Below the pieces are notes generated by a model that saw only the letters and a program-made list of their open reading frames with translations, was not told the origin of the DNA and did no database searches. Of a DNA stretch of 64,000 nucleotides, positions 63,593-64,000 are shown piece after piece. Origin of the DNA: Acidobacteriota bacterium (lineage in GTDB: Bacteria; Acidobacteriota; Thermoanaerobaculia; Gp7-AA8); contig JAJPHC010000041.1 in assembly GCA_021325515.1 (NCBI GenBank), forward strand, positions 1 to 64,000. The letters run 5' to 3'. Made by a program: the position numbers and the translations under genes. The stretch's first letter is position 1; the number at the start of each line of letters is the position of its first letter.

Positions 63593-64000
63593 TCAGAGCT
63601 GCCCATGGCCCAGGTATGCTATGCCATCGATCGCCTTGTGCCAAAGCGAGCGCGATTTCCATTCGGCGAACGTGCGCTGCCGTGACTCGCGCATGTCGTT
63701 CTCGAACGTCGCATGAACCTGTGCGGCGATTGCCGGATCGATGAGGCCGACGCTGATCTCATCGTTGTGCTGGAAGGATCGGTCATCGAAATTCGTCGAG
63801 CCGATGCACGTCCATACGCCATCCACTTCGATCACTTTCTGATGCAGCAGCGTCTTCCTGTACTCGTACACCTTGATGCCGCGCTTCAACAGCGTGCCGA
63901 ACTGATGATGGCTTGCGTGCTGCACGATCGGGCTGTCGGTGGACGTCGTCGCCGGCACCATGATGCGCACGTCGACTCCGCGCTTCACCGCCGCGGCGAG
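63593..64000 (-). CDS. phospholipase D / cardiolipin synthase, 3' part
   Basis: The last 135 or so residues of a PLD-superfamily protein whose 5' end is beyond the window. LLHQKVIEVDGVWTCIGSTN is the second HKD motif (H-x-K-x4-D) and FDDRSFQHNDE follows in cardiolipin synthases. RGVDVRIMVP upstream belongs to the same domain. It would join two phosphatidylglycerols. The reading frame is open to the edge. Confidence 0.85.
   Translation of the reverse strand, partial: LAAAVKRGVDVRIMVPATTSTDSPIVQHASHHQFGTLLKRGIKVYEYRKTLLHQKVIEVDGVWTCIGSTNFDDRSFQHNDEISVGLIDPAIAAQVHATFENDMRESRQRTFAEWKSRSLWHKAIDGIAYLGHGQL

Overview
The window is 64 kb of high-G+C bacterial chromosome, densely coded on both strands, with three tRNA genes and no rRNA, transposase, integrase or CRISPR array. 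Two things suggest Acidobacteriota or a close relative: a secreted VWFA-related protein of the type first named in that phylum (50939-51985) and the mix of housekeeping and large secreted proteins. HAIR-like control of clpB fits but is not diagnostic. No marker gene here settles the phylum, so the assignment is an inference.

Layout. 1-2040: repeat cluster, MFS transporter and 5-oxoprolinase subunit A. 2083-3550: tRNA-Asn followed by a more A+T-rich patch holding an XRE regulator with two tiny membrane proteins and a SUKH (SMI1/KNR4) protein. 3725-6111: SnoaL-like secreted protein, ECF sigma/anti-sigma pair, small membrane protein, SDR. 6229-9706: clpB and a TMEM175-type channel. 9794-13084: two-subunit class I fumarase with a lipoprotein gene between the subunits, then an aspartase-like lyase. 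13099-16111: thpR, rlmN, a DNA glycosylase and tRNA-Cys. 16189-27470: mostly secreted or membrane proteins (1560-aa Kelch/lipase-like protein, ADP-ribosylglycohydrolase, M1 peptidase, lipoproteins, rhomboid, FAIM1-like protein). 27472-39975: asnB, ftsB, purB, rlpA-SPOR, ndk, sensor kinase, sugar nucleotidyltransferase, CYTH protein, pgk, gap, mtnA. 40000-42787: M16 peptidase pair. 43087-48085: deoxynucleoside kinase, panB, panC, a PanD-like gene and a GT-C-like membrane protein. 48125-54667: RNB ribonuclease, fused pxpBC, VWFA protein, OmpW-like barrel, tRNA-Pro, bfd-bfr, P1-type nuclease. 54695-64000: cobalamin adenosyltransferase, repeat-rich response regulator, GDPD, DUF4177, gpmI, phosphatase, argS, cold-shock protein, GNAT and the end of a cardiolipin-synthase-like gene.

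Functional links. gap, pgk and gpmI are three lower-glycolysis steps. pxpA and pxpBC make a 5-oxoprolinase but lie 47 kb apart. Fumarase and aspartase meet at fumarate. panB-panC-panD is arranged as a pantothenate operon, but the PanD-like product has lost the self-processing Gly-Ser and the catalytic Lys.

Most unusual features. Several families of short intergenic repeats (41-bp elements, a TTGGTTGATCC...CGCTCAGGATG family, inverted arrays of 7- and 9-bp units) sit exactly at gene 3' ends. In five genes (clpB, the catalytic M16 gene, the OmpW-like gene, the GDPD gene and the phosphatase gene) the stop codon itself lies in the repeat. Two copies of another palindromic element sit in opposite orientation inside the pxpBC reading frame. 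Three or four divergent gene pairs have overlapping -10 boxes on the two strands, and some starts look leaderless or non-canonical.
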